From Panax quinquefolius (lineage: Eukaryota; Streptophyta; Magnoliopsida; Apiales; Araliaceae), in the NCBI GenBank assembly GCA_020205615.1, contig CM035171.1, positions 120,098,893-120,162,892 of the forward strand: DNA of 64,000 nt. The letters are read 5' to 3'. The notes under the pieces are model-generated. The model did no database searches. It saw only the letters and a list, made by a program, of their open reading frames with translations, and was not told the DNA's origin. Each line of letters opens with the position of its first letter. The stretch's first letter is position 1. The position numbers and the translations under genes were made by a program. Positions 1 through 11,304 of this stretch are shown piece after piece.

Positions 1-1260
1 TTGTTAAAACAATTAAGATGTATATGTTAAATTACATTAAATATATTTGTTGCTCTGAATTTACTAGTTTAAAAGAAAAGACTCACCTCAGGTAAACTAA
101 AGTCTAGAGAGACTCAATATATAAACCTTGGGGGTGTATTTGGTTTTGAATCAAATGATTCAACATAGTATCAAAACAGGCATCTTCACTTGCATGCAAG
201 GCCCATCCGCTCATGTGCTCCCGACACCAAATATAAATTGCAAAACTTAGTGAATCCACAAGATCATATAATTAAATTCTGATGCAATAAAGTATGGACC
301 ACAGAGTAAATTCTACTGTAATGTGCATATATGGCTATAATGATAAAACCAATTGAAGCAAAACCATGTGAAACTGAGATAAATCAGTAATTATTCTGAT
401 CCCCAATACATTAATTCTAGATAGGAGGCAGGGAAACTTTCAAATCTACTCGATCAACATTTCCTAACCAACAATAACTAGCTAAAATTTATAATATAAA
501 GTACTTCAAAAAATCTAAAAGCTCAAATAGGGTCATTTAAATGTTAAACTGGACAGGCTACAGAAAGCTTCATTTAAACACAAAGCCCACAAATTTAGAA
601 AGGTCATTGCCAGTACTATGCTATTCTACTAGTCCTCGGCCCACACAAATGTAATTCTCAGTTAACCCCTCTTTGTTCTACTTACTCTGAAGCTTTCAGT
701 TCGAACAGAGCATAAATGTTATAAGAGATCAACATATGTCACCATGTTGAAACATTGTTTGCAAAAGCAAAAATATCTTTTATTATTGATTTCAAAAGCA
801 TAGGAAGCACTTCAAAAGTAATTATTTCCACTTACGAATTTGACTTCATCTCGCTAAAATGTAAATAAGAGAGATTCTAAAAATACCAATGAGTTACTGT
901 AATAAAACGATTTGTCAATCACATCCATATTCCTCATCCAGAAGCAGTCTTTAAGCAATTGTTATTATTCTATAATCTCCATTACATACACCATAGTTTT
1001 CACTGGAAGGCGTCATTTTACTGGTAGCTACTACTCTACTAGTCTACTACCAAACCACCATTCTCAGTGGAAAATAGTTAAAAAAAAAATTCTCTGTACT
1101 ACAATGCACCATCGAAAAAACTGAAATTTCAAACTAGTAGTTTAAATTCGGGCATCTTATAAAGTAAACCAGAACAAAAGTTTGCCATTATTGCAAATTT
1201 TCAACTACAACAACAAACAGATCTTTATAATCTGAAACCTAAACACGAGATCATTAATTT
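1..1260. other. Intergenic, no gene recognised
   Basis: AT-rich sequence without a recognisable coding exon, RNA gene or transposon end. It lies 3' of the small membrane-protein gene on the minus strand, so its right-hand part probably includes that gene's 3' UTR. Short open frames here have no family resemblance and no splice context. Confidence 0.5.
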
Positions 1261-1312
1261 TCAAACACATAATGATAAATAAGCTAGAAATTGAGGATCG
1301 TAACAATACTTA

Positions 1313-1476
1313 TCACAAAACCTGACGAAGAATCCTCCTAGTAGAGTTTGCAGCGTTGCGAATACCGGAATCCGACTCTTCACGGAACCATCCACCCAAT
1401 TTCTGAGCTTCCCAGACAATCTCAGAAATTCCTGTAAACGAATCAAGCAATTGCCACTCAGAATCGAAATAGAAAG

Positions 1477-1533
<57 letters not shown>

Positions 1534-1725
1534 GATACATAGATATATATATAGAGAGAGAGAGGGAAAAAGTACACCTCCAGAGACGGTTTGTTTGTTG
1601 TGACGGATGTCATGGATAGTGGCGGAGATTTTCCAGTAGAGAGGACGACCGACAGAGAAGAGAAAGAAGATTACGAGACTTGCAAGTACTAGGCCGAAAA
1701 TTATTTTTGCTGCTTGTGACGCCAT
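1313..1725 (-). CDS. Small plant single-pass membrane protein, two exons
   Basis: A two-exon gene. Exon 1 runs 1725-1578 (ATG, MASQAAKIIFG start) and ends at a GT donor at 1577-1576. Exon 2 runs 1431-1313, preceded by the acceptor ttacag, and ends in TGA. The phase matches and gives 88 residues. Residues about 8-25 form one hydrophobic helix close to the N-terminus. After it comes a conserved-looking GRPLYW segment, then a polar C-terminal half with a WFREESDSGIR segment and a basic end. I recognise this as a short membrane protein family found across plants, often called hypothetical or 'methyltransferase-related', with no established function. It has no methyltransferase motif, so I do not assign one. 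The 146-bp intron contains a long AT microsatellite. The open frame continuing past the donor is intron. No frame lesion is visible. Confidence 0.75.
1481..1564. repeat. (AT)n and (GA)n microsatellite in intron
   Basis: An uninterrupted AT dinucleotide run at 1481-1519 is followed by imperfect ATAC/ATAG repeats and a short GA run to 1564. All of it lies inside the single intron of the small membrane-protein gene. Confidence 0.9.
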
Positions 1726-2164
1726 TGTAGTTTCTGGGTTTCCAGCGGAGAGAGAAACTGTGGAGAGAGCTTTGTGCTGGTGTACAACAGTACAAGTGTA
1801 CCAAGCTCAGTCGTCTTAATAGAAATTCTTAATCGACAATTACTACGTCGTATTGCCTTTTATAATTTTTTTATAAAATCATTCTTAATCGATTTGATCT
1901 CATATATTCGTTCGTATAAGCTACTCTCGTATAAATTTCATTATTAATCAATTTTGACTATATATAAATTTAGACTCTTCATTAAAATTTAAAAGTCGAA
2001 TAGAATAAGATTTAGGAAATTTAACTTTGGTGTTTACAACAATCTGCTAACAGAAGAGAAGGGGGCATTTCGCCATAATTTTCAAAAACTCAAAAGAACT
2101 GAATGACTGTGTGGATCTGACTAGACTAGCAGCTGAAATGGATCTTGAATTTAAGAATCTTGAA
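1726..2164. other. Spacer between two minus-strand genes
   Basis: Holds the 5' UTR and promoter side of the small membrane-protein gene and the 3' UTR side of the sugar transporter gene. The first 60-80 bases upstream of the ATG are CT/GA-rich, as is common in plant 5' UTRs. I could not place a TATA box or poly(A) signal with confidence. Confidence 0.5.
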
Positions 2165-2335
2165 CTAACAAGTACTTTCTGATGAGTTGATGGAGAACTG
2201 AATTTCCTCCAGTGTTTTTCCCTTTGTTTCTGGTACTACCTTTGCCACAAACACTACTGTAAGAGCGCAAAATCCAGAGTAAACCAAAAATGTACCTGAA
2301 AATTATCATCATAAATATGACAAATCAGTGATTTG

Positions 2336-2381
<46 letters not shown>

Positions 2382-5101
2382 AACTTTATGTTTACTACCA
2401 GTGGAACTCCAGGTCATGAGAAAGTTGAAAGTGTAGGAAACTGCCCAAGCACCTAGCCAGTTCACTAGCACCACCAAGCTACCAGCAACGCCCTTGATGT
2501 GTATTGGGAATATCTGCAGCCAAAAAAAAAAGAAATGTTTGGAAAATTTCAAGAGGTGGGAAAATGAGTACCCTGCATTCCTTTTCTTTGTAACAAGAAA
2601 ACAGGCTAATTTAATTTCATGTTAAGGCCTAGATATCGACATTGGAATTACCTCGGACATTATCACCCAAGGAACTGCTCCCATTCCAATTGAAAATGAT
2701 GCTATGTATATCTGCTTATGTTAGAGGTGAATGATTTTCTCAAGTTTAGATTGGCTAAAATAGAAACAAGTATTCAAGTTAGACGACGACAGACAGACAG
2801 ACAGACAGACAGAGGTTATGATTTTACCAGCACACCAGAAACCGCCAAGATGGGAACCCATTCATTTTGCCCCTATATATATATATACATATATTCACCA
2901 AGGAACAAAAAGACTGCTGCTGTTATTATTATGAAGAAAGAAAAGAAACACAAGGCAAACATTGTAATTTTAGTAACGTAACATACCTCGAGAAGGAAAG
3001 CAGTTCCAGCTAGGAAGCAGCCAAGAAATGTCCCCGTTGCAGAAACCCGAAGCTTCGGTCTTGGTGTGTTTGCTAAATTGCTTAAACAAGTTGAACTTGG
3101 TACTCACCATAAGAAGTGATCTTCTCCCAGATTTGTCCATTAATATTGCTCCAACCATAGTTATTGGAACCTGAATTATTGCATAAGCTATTGTTCCAAT
3201 TTTGCTCGAATCCATTCCTGCAATTTACATATTTGTAACTGATATTCATAGAAAAGCTAATTTAATTTTGCTTAAGATAAAAAATCCAACTTACCAGCTG
3301 CTACAAAGGTCTCACTAGCATAGAAACCTACCCCATTTATTCCTCCAAATTGTTGGAATATCATTAATCCGACAGCAATCTGAACATATTATTGAAACAT
3401 AAAATTTCCCAAGTATCTGAATAATAATAGATTGACACTTTGAACCACAAGGTTGGAATGACGGCTTACCGTCACAGAACGTATGTATTTGCTATCGAAC
3501 AGATCCAGTATTCTGGGTTTAGGAAGAGCTTCAAGTCTTTCGATATAAGCCTATGTTAACACAAATAAGTAGGCTGATCTGATCTACAAGGCTAGTCTAG
3601 TCTAGTCTATCAATGGGATATTTGTATATTAAGAAAAATACTTGAATTTCAGCAGCTTCAGCAGAAACATCTGCATCTTTGCCACGAAGCCTACGTAAAG
3701 CAACTTCAAATTCTTTCTGGAGCCCCACCTTCGCCTGTAAAAAAATCTCAGCTCAGACTAATGGTATCACAGTGACACAAGATATTAAATTTGTCGAAAG
3801 CTCACCAGCCATCTGGGGGATTCCGGAATAAAGAATAAACCCACAAGCAGGACAATGCAGGGCACAAGTCCTTCATATAAAACCAATAATTTCTCAATAT
3901 TCCCTTAAATGGTCTAATAAATTATGACTACATATATACATATACATATATAGTAGAATTTAAACTACAATTTACCAATTATAGCTAGGGTTCGCCAAGT
4001 TATGACTTCCCATTAGGAATGCAAGGGATGAACCAGTTACAATCATGAGCTGCAGAACAATCAGGTCACTATAATGTCAATAAACCTACATTGCTATTAG
4101 CTAATTATAGAAAATAACCTTATGATCTAAAGACCTACATTGCTATTGCTATTGCCTATTAGCTAATTATATAAACTTTATGATCTAAAGACCTGATTAA
4201 GAGTAGTGAGCCCTCCGCGGAGATTTTTAGGCGCTATTTCTGCTATGAATACTGGTACCTATGAAATCAAATTTCATCGTTTATCAAGAATTTTTTTTTA
4301 AAACTTTGAACCTAGAAGTAAGTAGTGAAATTTTGTGAATAATTAAAATGTAAGATATTTACCACAAAAGAAAATATCCCTATGCCACATCCTGTGAGAA
4401 ATCTACCAATATAAAGTAAGAAAGCTTCCTGTATAAAATCATATAAAGAAATATAACACCATTATTGGGAAGAGTTGGTGAATTTAATACTGTTACAGTA
4501 AAATTAATTATATATATATATATACCATGGAGAAGTAGACTGCAAGCCATCCAGCAATGCAGAAACCAGCTGACATTCTCATAGCCTATGTCCATCAACC
4601 AACAAAAAAAATTGGCAAATTTAAGAATCAATTTAACTGGATAAAAAACCAGGCCATGCCAGTGATCAAAAAATTCACATACCCCTTTTCGACCCGATGA
4701 AGTCTGCGACTCTGCCGCTTGTAATTGCACCAATCATAGCACCAATTGTAATTATGGAGCCAAACATGGAATACTGCAAAATGATGGCAACAAATAAGTT
4801 CCAATTCTCATGATATAATATTTTTAATATGCATGTGTATGTGTATATATAGAAGTAAAATAAAAAGAAGGCAAATTAACCTGGGATAGTGTTAAATTCA
4901 GATCTTCTCTTATAGTAGATTGGTAGGTGCCGAGTATCCCACCTACAAAAAAAAAAATAACTTAAGCTAAACAAACCCCTTTTTTCTGGGTTTTTGGTGT
5001 TCCTGATCAAAAACAAGAAGAAAAAATAAAGAAATTTGTTAAAAAAATCTTATCTTTGGACTCCATACTAATTATGATATATTTTGTCTTGAAATAAATA
5101 A

Positions 5102-5154
<53 letters not shown>

Positions 5155-5567
5155 GTGGTGATTATTCATAATAAATATTTATAATGACACTATTCGGGCA
5201 AACACATATTTGGTCGTTCATAAAAAAAAATATTAGTAACATGTAAATCGTACTATATCCTACAGACAGACTGACATAAATATATTTATCAAAATAATGT
5301 CACAGTATTTGCTATGAATCAGTTCTTATACAGTTATACATATACCTACATATATAGTTATATACTTACACATGAGCCAAACTCAAAAGAACCACAAACA
5401 GCAACACATGTACTTAACAAAACCATCCCAATTGATTCACTGGCTTTATTAGCCTCATTATCTTCTGAATCCACAATTTTGATATGATCAATAAAGGGCT
5501 GTTCCAAATCTTCAAGCCCTTTAATATTGCTACCATTTTCTATATCTTTAATTTGATCAATTGCCAT
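2165..5567 (-). CDS. ERD6-like sugar transporter, 17 exons, three frame-breaking indels
   Basis: A major facilitator monosaccharide transporter of the ERD6-like (ESL) group, whose characterised members export sugars from the vacuole. Exons read on the minus strand: 5567-5370, 4942-4881, 4773-4683, 4585-4526, 4428-4363, 4258-4193, 4049-3976, 3870-3806, 3734-3642, 3550-3470, 3379-3295, 3217-3108, 3052-2987, 2872-2828, 2711-2652, 2513-2399, 2295-2165. Total is about 489 residues, the usual family length. Visible motifs: an acidic soluble N-terminus, SGRVADFIG loop, [20 protein letters not shown], the GRRSLLM loop and a C-terminal [13 protein letters not shown]. Three lesions break the frame: one base missing in exon 2 (about 4926, after YSAPT), one extra G at the end of exon 3 (4683), and two bases missing in exon 7 (about 4007). 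Every other splice phase fits. It is either a very recent pseudogene or an intact gene with sequence errors. Confidence 0.88.
2338..2379. repeat. (TA)n microsatellite in last intron
   Basis: A perfect TA run in the intron between exons 16 and 17 of the sugar transporter gene. Confidence 0.9.
2788..2813. repeat. (GACA)n microsatellite
   Basis: Six tandem GACA units in the intron between exons 14 and 15 of the sugar transporter gene. Confidence 0.9.
5102..5153. repeat. (AC)n(AT)n compound microsatellite in intron 1
   Basis: An AC run passes into an AT run and ends in GTGTGTG, inside intron 1 of the sugar transporter. The AC and GT ends make the block partly self-complementary. Confidence 0.9.
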
Positions 5568-5600
5568 TTTTATATCTATATCTATAATTATATAGAAACA

Positions 5601-5659
5601 GAGAGGAGAGGGAGGGGAGGGAGTAAGGGAGGGGAGGGGAGGGGAGGGAGGGGAGAGAA
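5601..5659 (+). repeat. G-rich GGGGA/GGGA tract at 5' UTR of the transporter
   Basis: About ten runs of three or four G separated mostly by single A, starting some 35 bases upstream of the transporter ATG (the gene is on the minus strand). The mRNA-sense strand is therefore pyrimidine-rich and the template strand G-rich. The spacing would permit G-quadruplex folding; that is inference. Confidence 0.8.
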
Positions 5660-6570
5660 AGTACTAGAGTTGGTTTGAATGAAATGTGGATTTATTGAGC
5701 TATATATATATACACACACACACAAGGTGGCATGCAGAAAACCTTAGGGAGTAAAAATAGTTATTTTTTTGAAGAATTGTCTCGTACAAATGATTAGCTA
5801 CTGCCTACTGGTAGTATTAGGTAAGATAATTGAGAAAAAAGCTATACGTACCGAATCAGATGGGGGTACACGTTGGATGAAGCTGTCACTGACGTGTGAT
5901 CTAATCAACCTGCTGAATTTGAGCGGTTGTTTTTGGGATTGGACTGGACTAGTCCAAATCCAAACCATAGTGTAGTAATAATACCCATGGGCCCTTTTGT
6001 CCACTTTTGACAGTATACTAACTATTATTGTTTCGGCCTTTTGGGGCCTCTATTTCAGACCAATGAGTCAAAAAATCTTCTTTTCTCTTTTTATTTAACC
6101 GTCATAGATTAAAGTTTATATATATAAAAAGATTATAAACGATAATTTAGTGATTATGTCTCTCAGCATAATTATATATTTGAATTTAACTAGTTAATTC
6201 ACTGGTATGATTCAATTCAATTAATATAATGATTGAGAGTTCGAATTTTATTGACAGGGTTCATTAACTTATCATGAAGTCAGATCTAGAAGTCTAGAAG
6301 TTATCTCATCTCCTGTCTTGACTCTTTCCCATAGATGAATATATATCAATAAAATCAACACATTCCTTTTAATTCCCACTTTATTTTTAAGCCGATAAAA
6401 ACTATTAGAATGCGGGAGAAATAATCGAGACCTAATACATTCCAAAATAAATTAATTCTTATTTATATTTTTGGGCATTACAATTGAAATCTACAGTGGG
6501 TTGTATTGTTACAAGCGTAATCGACTATTTCCATCTGTACGACAGAATTGTAATCGTCATTTTTTGAGTG
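5660..6570. other. Intergenic, promoter side of the transporter
   Basis: Upstream flank of the minus-strand sugar transporter. It contains short TA and CA runs near 5700-5725 and no recognisable coding exon. Overlapping short frames at about 5770-6004 on both strands lack family resemblance. Confidence 0.5.
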
Positions 6571-7080
6571 TATATATGAGAATTGATTCATAGCATGTAT
6601 TTACTATGAATAAAAAATGGGTAAATAGCATTTTTACGTACCATACATTACATAAATTAAGGGATGAGATTCAAAATGCAATTACGTCATCCGCTAGTTG
6701 AACTAGCGAACACAGAAAAAGAACCAACAGCTCTAACCTCCATTGTCACCTGGGCAAGTCTTAGCAAATCCAAGATAGATTATAAATTTAAATGCTTGCA
6801 GATCAATATCATCTCATGTTGTTCATATCTAAAATATTTGGGAAATGCGTAATATTCGAGATCTAATACAAAAGTAAAAGGCATAATATTTGAAATCTGA
6901 TATATTTGGGGGCGATTATGTCCGAAAAGTTCTTTTTCTGTGTCCGCTAGTTCAACTAGCGAATGGCAAAATTGCATTTTGAATCTCAGCCCTTAATTTA
7001 TGTAATGTATGGTGGAGATGTTATTTTCCTATTTTTCATCCATATCAAATACATACTATGGATCATTTTCCTATATATAT
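6571..7080. mobile_element. Foldback/MITE element with ~150-bp terminal inverted repeats
   Basis: The left arm (about 6571-6723) and right arm (about 6929-7080) are imperfect reverse complements over about 150 bp. Examples: attcatagcatgtattta on the left pairs with the complement of aaatacatactatggat on the right, and ccgctagttgaactagcg on the left with ccgctagttcaactagcg on the right. The 205-bp loop has no transposase. The ends are TATATA-rich, so the exact termini and any target duplication cannot be fixed. Long arms and no coding capacity fit a non-autonomous foldback or Mutator-type MITE. Confidence 0.8.
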
Positions 7081-7159
7081 ATATATATAGGGAATACATC
7101 CATGGCAACCGGTTGCTGAGAACAACCTCAAAAGTAATGACACAACAGCTTGTAGCGGT

Positions 7160-7199
7160 TGGGACAATAAAAATGGAACGTCCCAATTTTATTGTCCCA
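7160..7199. repeat. Stowaway-like hairpin remnant
   Basis: A 13-bp perfect inverted repeat (tgggacaataaaa and ttttattgtccca) separated by 14 bp containing acgtcccaa. The words resemble the terminal repeats of plant Stowaway MITEs, but the element is too short to be complete. Confidence 0.45.
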
Positions 7200-7308
7200 G
7201 CTGTGGCGGCTGGTTCCTCTTCTATGAGACCAACAATACTACTACTCTAACTTTATTATTACTCATGACGCGCAATTGCATTAATTCATATTATAATATT
7301 ATTACAAA

Positions 7309-7464
7309 ATATTAATACTTATAATATAATAATATTACAAAATATTATAATATTATTACAAAATATTAATTTTATAATATAATTATATTACAAAATATTT
7401 TAATACAATATTTTGTAATATTAATTGAGTTTTTGTAATATTATTATATTATAAGTATTAATAT
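7309..7464. repeat. AT-only palindrome, 34-bp arms
   Basis: The arms 7309-7342 and 7431-7464 are essentially perfect reverse complements made almost only of A and T, with an AT-rich 88-bp spacer containing further short ATTACAAAATATT repeats. It could be a decayed MITE or an expanded simple sequence. Confidence 0.7.
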
Positions 7465-7685
7465 ATTATAAATATAAATATTAATAGTCGTTTAAATAAT
7501 TATATAGATTATTTTTAAGACTATTTATAAGAGATGAAATTAATACTCTCTCTATCTTAAATTATCAAAATGATTTTATAAGACTACTAATTGCTAGTAA
7601 AATAATTAAATAATCTAAACTCGATCCTTATTTATCTTTGACAAAAAGTGAATTTCTGAATAGTGCGCCTAAAAAAAGGAGTTTT

Positions 7686-7947
7686 TGTTATAACATGTGA
7701 TTCCCTCCTGAGGAGTGAGGAGGGAACCGTTTGCTTCTCCCCCTCTTCTTTTTCTCTTTCTCCCCGTGAACTTCTTCCCCTCCCACATGACTCCTCTTCC
7801 TTGCATATGTATAAAGGAATGAATACTGAAGGAAATGAGATGAATTTATCTGAATGGTTTCTCTCTCTTTTTCTCTTATTTATTCTCTCTAAATTTATGC
7901 AACAAATATAAGAATATATTTCTACATTTTGCTAAAGTTTTATAACA
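7686..7947 (+). repeat. 5' LTR of the Ty1/copia element
   Basis: Begins TGTTATAACA and ends TTTATAACA, so the ends are inverted repeats. The last 50 bases (from aaatataagaatatattt) recur at 54457-54501, the 3' end of the same element. The first five flanking bases are gtttt on the left and atttt on the right, a near-match for a 5-bp target duplication. Confidence 0.7.
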
Positions 7948-8671
7948 CGTTATCAGCACGAAGTTCTAACCAACTGAGACGGTAAAATTAAATTCTTGCA
8001 ATTTATTATTATATTACTGGTTTGGCTATGCCACCAATAATATAATTTTATTCTTATAATTGCCTTTAAATTCTTGCAATTTATTATTATACTACTGGTT
8101 TGGCTATGCCACCAATAGTATAACGTTATTCTTACAATTGGCTTAGCTTTGCCGCTTATTATATTCTTTAACTGTCAAATTATATTTATGTTTTATTGTC
8201 CATCTTTAAATTCTGTTATTTACAGTGGTACCATCTATCCTTGTTGATCTTACAAGACTTGGTGGGAACCTTTTTACCACTTATTAAATTGTGGGAATAA
8301 CCTGTATATGCGGAATACCATATACTTGGTGAATAATCATTTGTATTTATTTCTTATTAAATTGTTGGAATAACCTGTCTATGCGGAATACCGCATGCAT
8401 GGTGAAATTCTTCTGTTATTCTATTCTTTATTATTCTGTTTGATTAACTTGTCTACGCGGACTACCACATGCATGGTGAAATTCTTCTGTTATTCCATTC
8501 TTTATTATTCTGTTGGAATAACATGTTTATGCGAACTACCGCATGCTGGGTGAAGATCCATTTGCATTTTATCACCACTTGAGGTCGTGACTTAGTTTAT
8601 TTTCTCTATATCATACATGCAATTATTTATTATTTTAATAAATAATAAAATTGTTTTTTAACCCAGAATAG
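7948..8671 (+). other. Copia untranslated leader with primer site and minisatellite
   Basis: Starts with cgttatcagcacg directly after the LTR, a sequence I know from plant copia elements at the primer-binding position. From about 8262 to 8570 it carries four imperfect repeats of about 75 bp built on ggaataacctgtctatgcgg, gcatgcatggtgaaattctt and attctttattattctg. No open frame precedes the gag ATG at 8672. Confidence 0.65.
8262..8570 (+). repeat. Leader minisatellite, ~75-bp unit
   Basis: About four tandem imperfect units with the landmarks TTGGAATAAC, GCATGCATGGTGAA and CATTCTTTATTATTCTG. Related units occur in the gypsy-type LTR sequences at 28010-28390 (same strand) and 36940-37345 (opposite strand). 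Confidence 0.8.
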
Positions 8672-9689
8672 ATGGCAAACTTGGCAAAAATATTTTTTTT
8701 TATTTTAAAAATCTCTGGAGACAACTATTTGGCTTGGACACTTGATGCAAAATTGCACCTTAGTGCAAATGAGTTAGAAAAGACTATTGAATTAGAAAAT
8801 ACAGCTACTTCGGCACAAAATACAAAAGCCATAATTTTTCTTCGTCACCGTATTAATGAAGGATTAAAGACTGAGTATTTAACAGTCAAAAATCCTTTGT
8901 GTTTATGGACACAACTGAAAGAAAGATTTGACCACCAAAAATTAGTTGTTCTTCCTAATGCCAAATTTGAGTGGCTTAATTTAAGCCTACAAGATTACAA
9001 ATCAATTACAGAATATAGTTCCAATGTTTATAAATAACCTCTACTTTGGCTTTATGTGGAGATCCAGTTTCTGAAACCCAAATGTTAGAAAAAACGCTCT
9101 CAACTTTTCATCCCACCAACATGATTCTATCACAACAATATAGACAGAGTAAGTTCACAAAATTCAGTGACTTATTGTCTATCCTCATTGTTGCAGAAAA
9201 GAATAATGAATTGTTGTTGAAAAACCATCAAGTATGGCCAACGGGTGCTATCCCATTGCCAGATATTAACAGCACGTCATTCCAGCAGAATAAACGTGAC
9301 AATAAATGGTCATATAATAAGAAGCCTTGGGGACGAAAGAATAAATGAGGCCATCATAACAACAAATTCCGTAATCATGATAATTCAGCCACCGTAAGTG
9401 GCAAAGGTGTCAGATCGTAAAAAATAAAGAAAATGCAACCCAGATAAAGAACAAACCAGATGTTTGTTTTAGGTGTGGGATGAAAGGGCATTGGTCGTGT
9501 ACCTGTCGTACGTCGAGGCATCTGGTTTATTTATTCCAGGAGTCTCAAAAAAACAAAGTAATGGAGACAGAAACAAACTTTGTTAATCATCAATTGAATA
9601 TTGTTGATGTTCCACCAACGACCAACAATGAGGAAAAGGTTGCTGATATTACTGAACCTTCTGAAAGTATCTTTTGGGATATCGTTTAA
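8672..9689 (+). pseudogene. gag: Copia gag, frameshifted
   Basis: Capsid protein of a Ty1/copia polyprotein (UBN2-type gag). The ATG at 8672 opens 121 codons. Homology continues in another frame at 9046-9348 (segments such as LEKTLSTFH and VAEKNNELLLKNH), so a frameshift lies at about 9038-9045. A zinc knuckle CFRCGMKGHWSCTC (spacing CX2CX4HX4C) lies at about 9463-9504 in the next open segment, which ends at 9689. The protease expected between gag and integrase is not visible in 9690-9917, which reads as noncoding AT-rich sequence. The element is therefore both frameshifted and internally deleted. Confidence 0.85.
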
Positions 9690-9917
9690 TTTCTTGTTTT
9701 AATTAAACACCATATATGTATAATATTATTAGTTTTCATTCTATAAGTGGTATATGTTTCTCATGAATAAAATTATAAATGAAATGTAACTTTTCTTATT
9801 TATGTTTTATATGTGTCAGACCATCTTTAATGAATATCTTCTCATCACTTCTACTATTTCTGAAAAATAGAATATATCCTAGAAAAACTTTATTCAATTT
9901 CTTCTGGATTATATACT

Positions 9918-10436
9918 ATGAAAATAAAAGCAATTGAGTCTCATAATGTTATGATTCCAAAAATTATAGATCCCAAATCCTTTATGCTTTGGGATGAAAG
10001 ACTCGATCATCCAGGTACTTCTATGATGCGTCGTATTATTGAAAATTCTACTGGTCATCTTCTCAAAAATAAGAAGGTTTTTCCTAGTAGTGAATTTCCT
10101 TGTGCTGCGTGTTCTCGAGAAAAATTAATTATTCGACCATCACCTGTAAAAGTTTATAAAGAAGTCCCAAAATTCCTAGAGAGAATTCAAGGAGACATTT
10201 GTGGACCTATTCACCCATTGTCTGGCCCATTTTGATATTTTCTGGTTTTAATAGATGTTTCAACTAGATGGTCTCATGTTTGTTTTCTCTCTTCTCGAAA
10301 TTTTGCTTTCTCAAAACTTCTTGCTCAAATAATCAAATTACGCCTCGCTTCAGATCATCCAATCAAGTCAATTCGACTTGATAACGCAAATTAATTTTCA
10401 TCAATGACTTTTAATGATTTTTACGACTATCAAAAG
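9918..10436 (+). pseudogene. pol: Copia GAG-pre-integrase and integrase N-terminal part, truncated
   Basis: The segment at 9918-10235 carries the GAG-pre-integrase region: H of LDHPG, then CAAC, the HHCC-type zinc binding of copia integrases, followed by the start of the core (RIQGDICGP, first catalytic Asp). After an in-frame TGA at 10236 the homology continues (LIDVSTRWSHVCFLS, RLDNAN, the second Asp motif). The sequence is cut at 10436 by the LTR that begins TGAGACCC. The rest of integrase and the start of reverse transcriptase are absent from both sides of the nest, so about 1 kb of copia pol was deleted as well as interrupted. Confidence 0.85.
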
Positions 10437-11304
10437 TGAGACCCTAATTTTATGAAATAAAAGTATTCGATTTTTTTATTTTGGTAAATAACACTAAGAT
10501 TGATTATTGATGCTTATGTGATAAGTCACTCGCTTTTGTTTTATTGGTATTATTAATGTAATAAAACGTAATATTTTTATAAAGTTATTCTATAAATAGA
10601 ATATATTATATTTTATTATGCATAGTGTTGCATAGTGTTTGCGTAGTGTTTTTTGCATAGTAAAATCTTTTTATATAAAATGTAATACTTTTATAAAGTT
10701 ATTCTATAAATAGAATATATTATATTTTATTATGCATAGTATTTTGCATAGTAAAATCTTTTTTATATAAAATAAAATACTTTTATAAAGTTATTTGTTT
10801 TATTAGACAATAATTAGAATATATTATATTTTATTATGCATAATGTTTGCATAAATACTCAGATATAGTGTTTGCATAGTAAAATCTTTTATAAAGTTAT
10901 TCATTTTATTAGATTATAAATAGAATATATTATATTTTATTTAAAAGATTTTGCTTTAAATACGGACCGTCCGATTAAAACTAAATCAATATGGACCGCT
11001 CATGAATTAGTTATTATGTAGTCCATTTTTCTATACATGTAAGCTCATTCATTCATTATTTCTTACAATTCACCGAAACTCTGAGAGAAAACTATAGAGA
11101 GTTCTTCTTCTATAATCTTGAGCATATTTCTTTAGAGTTTAAGAAAGCTTTGAAAGCGTAGTCTGCAGTTTTCTTCAAGTATATTCCTACTACTACCAAA
11201 TTTAATACTTTTCTTTTTAAGGTAGGGGATATAATTGTCGACTCAGTAAAGGATATTATTATTATTTATTATTCGTTGAATAACTCAGATATCGTGACTA
11301 CCCT
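10437..11304 (+). mobile_element. LTR C, first segment (Ty3/gypsy-type LTR)
   Basis: Starts TGAGACCCTAATTTT, a variant of the TGTAAGACCCC start of the other LTRs here, directly after copia integrase. It has a tandem repeat block at 10570-10945 and later a segment (actctgagagaaaactatag) like the transcription-start/R region of the related LTRs. The segment stops at ACCCT (11300-11304), where element 2 is inserted. LTR C resumes at 28005, as shown by continuity with the equivalent stretch of LTR B (reverse strand near 37270-37345). Confidence 0.65.
10570..10945 (+). repeat. Tandem repeats in LTR C, ~100-bp period
   Basis: Four imperfect copies of a block containing ataaagttattctataaat, tagaatatattatatttta and ttatgcatag, beginning near 10576, 10689, 10783 and 10882, separated by variable TTTGCATAGT spacers. 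Confidence 0.75.

Noticed and set aside
912..1124. 70-codon plus-strand open frame
   Set aside because: No family resemblance, no splice context, and composition like the surrounding AT-rich DNA.
1481..1540. Open frame encoding a [12 protein letters not shown] peptide
   Set aside because: It is a translation of the AT microsatellite in an intron; both flanking exons splice cleanly without it. Similar IYIYI frames near 2340, 2870 and 7075 are rejected for the same reason.
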